Shown in pieces: positions 7,148-7,886 of a stretch of DNA of 7,886 bases. Source of the DNA: Gammaproteobacteria bacterium (GTDB taxonomy: Bacteria; Pseudomonadota; Gammaproteobacteria; Burkholderiales; Burkholderiaceae_C); contig JAHIQV010000407.1 in the NCBI GenBank assembly GCA_018903185.1, forward strand, positions 1-7,886, read 5' to 3'. The translations under genes and the position numbers were made by a program. A model generated the notes under the pieces. The model did not search any database. It was not told where the DNA came from and saw only the letters and a program-made list of their open reading frames with translations. Each line of letters starts with the position of its first letter. Position 1 is the stretch's first letter.

Positions 7148-7886
7148 TCAGTGTGGGGTGACGGACTGGTACAGCGCCGCATACGACCGGGCCATGATGG
7201 CGCCTGTGAAGTGCTGCTCGTAGCGCTGGCGTGCCCGATGGCCCATGGCCTGGGCCTCGACGTCATCGGCGATGAGGCGGTTCATCGCCGCCGCCAGCGA
7301 TTCGGGATCCTCGGGGGGGACGACAAAACCGGTGTCCAGATGCTGGTTGATGAAACTGGTGCCGGTGCCGATGTCGCAACTGATTTGCGGTTTGCTGTGC
7401 ATGGCGGCTTCGAGCAACACCATGCCGTAGGCCTCGGATCGCAGGTGGGAGGGCAGTGCCAGCGCCGTGCACCGGCTGAGCAACTCGTGCTTCTCGGCTT
7501 CACTGACCTGACCGGCAAAGACCACGTTGTCCAGTCCCAGGCGGGCGACCTGCTGGCGCAGGTTCTGGTCTTCAGGCCCACTGCCCGCCAGCACGATGGT
7601 GCCCCGGGTATGCCTTGCCGCTTCGACCAGTACGTGAAGGCCCTTGTAGTAACGCAGCACCCCCAGCGACAGGATGAAAGGTTGATCCGTCAACCCGAGC
7701 CGGGCCACGATGGATTCCGCGCCGTCGACCGCGGCCAGTGGCAGCGCATCGTTCATCCCCAGCGGGATCACCTTCAGTTGTTCTGCGCTCACCAGCTGTT
7801 GCAGCACCGGGCTGGTCTGTGCATAGGCCGGCGAGGTGGCGACGACGGCGTCCATGCTGCCGAGGGTGTGCCGCATCAGCGGGTAG
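7148..7886 (-). CDS. GT4-family glycosyltransferase, N-terminal part outside window
   Basis: About 246 C-terminal residues of a GT-B fold, retaining glycosyltransferase of family GT4 are present. The frame stays open to the right edge. The in-frame ATG at 7876 is not taken as the start, because the residues around it (YPLMRHTLGSMDAVVATSPAY) look like the interior linker between the two GT-B domains. Visible features are the start of the donor-binding domain, FILSLGVLRYYKGLHVLVEAA; the strand IVLAGSGPE; and the E-x7-E motif within SEAYGMVLLE, which contacts the nucleotide sugar in this family. GTGTSFIN and DTGFVVPPEDPESLAAAM follow as usual. The enzyme presumably adds a sugar on the cytoplasmic face during chain assembly. 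The adjacent manC, 9 bases downstream, makes GDP-mannose or a GDP-deoxyhexose a reasonable donor guess, but donor specificity cannot be read from the sequence. The family is secure. Confidence 0.93.
   Translation of the reverse strand, partial: YPLMRHTLGSMDAVVATSPAYAQTSPVLQQLVSAEQLKVIPLGMNDALPLAAVDGAESIVARLGLTDQPFILSLGVLRYYKGLHVLVEAARHTRGTIVLAGSGPEDQNLRQQVARLGLDNVVFAGQVSEAEKHELLSRCTALALPSHLRSEAYGMVLLEAAMHSKPQISCDIGTGTSFINQHLDTGFVVPPEDPESLAAAMNRLIADDVEAQAMGHRARQRYEQHFTGAIMARSYAALYQSVTPH

Noticed and set aside
7874..7876. ATG at 7876 as the start of the glycosyltransferase
   Set aside because: The frame remains open to the window edge and the residues before and after look like the interior of a GT-B enzyme, so the N-terminal domain must lie outside.

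Overview
The window is a dense, single-direction block of surface-polysaccharide genes. Every convincing gene lies on the minus strand, so transcription runs from the right end (7886) to the left end (1). The DNA is GC-rich with strong G/C preference at third codon positions, which is why very long spurious open frames appear on the plus strand. Gene content, GC level and protein sequences fit a Gram-negative proteobacterium, perhaps a betaproteobacterium of the Burkholderiales. That placement is an impression from composition and protein flavour; no rRNA or other taxonomic marker is present.

Layout in transcription order: (1) 7886-7148, the C-terminal part of a GT4 glycosyltransferase, cut by the window edge; (2) 7138-5690, a bifunctional mannose-1-phosphate guanylyltransferase / mannose-6-phosphate isomerase (ManC/AlgA type); (3) 5706-4855, the membrane subunit (Wzm/KpsM type) of a polysaccharide ABC exporter; (4) 4850-4107, its ATPase (Wzt/KpsT type), with no C-terminal carbohydrate-binding domain; (5) 4074-2689, a PaaK/CapK-like adenylate-forming enzyme; (6) 2681-1092, a 529-residue protein with an uncharacterised N-terminal half and a NodB-type (CE4) deacetylase domain; (7) 1095-1, a nearly complete UDP-GlcNAc 2-epimerase (WecB), whose last residues lie beyond the left edge. 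Junctions are overlaps or gaps of at most about 32 bases. There is no non-coding stretch over 300 bases, no visible terminator, and no tRNA, mobile element or CRISPR array.

Together the genes suggest an ABC-transporter-dependent O-antigen, capsule or exopolysaccharide. ManC supplies GDP-mannose (or a GDP-deoxyhexose precursor), WecB supplies UDP-ManNAc, the glycosyltransferase helps build the chain, and Wzm/Wzt exports it across the inner membrane. The least understood part is the adjacent CapK-like ligase and two-domain deacetylase. A working hypothesis is that the deacetylase frees an amine on an N-acetyl sugar and the ligase activates a carboxylic acid to decorate the glycan. This is inference from context, not shown by the sequence.
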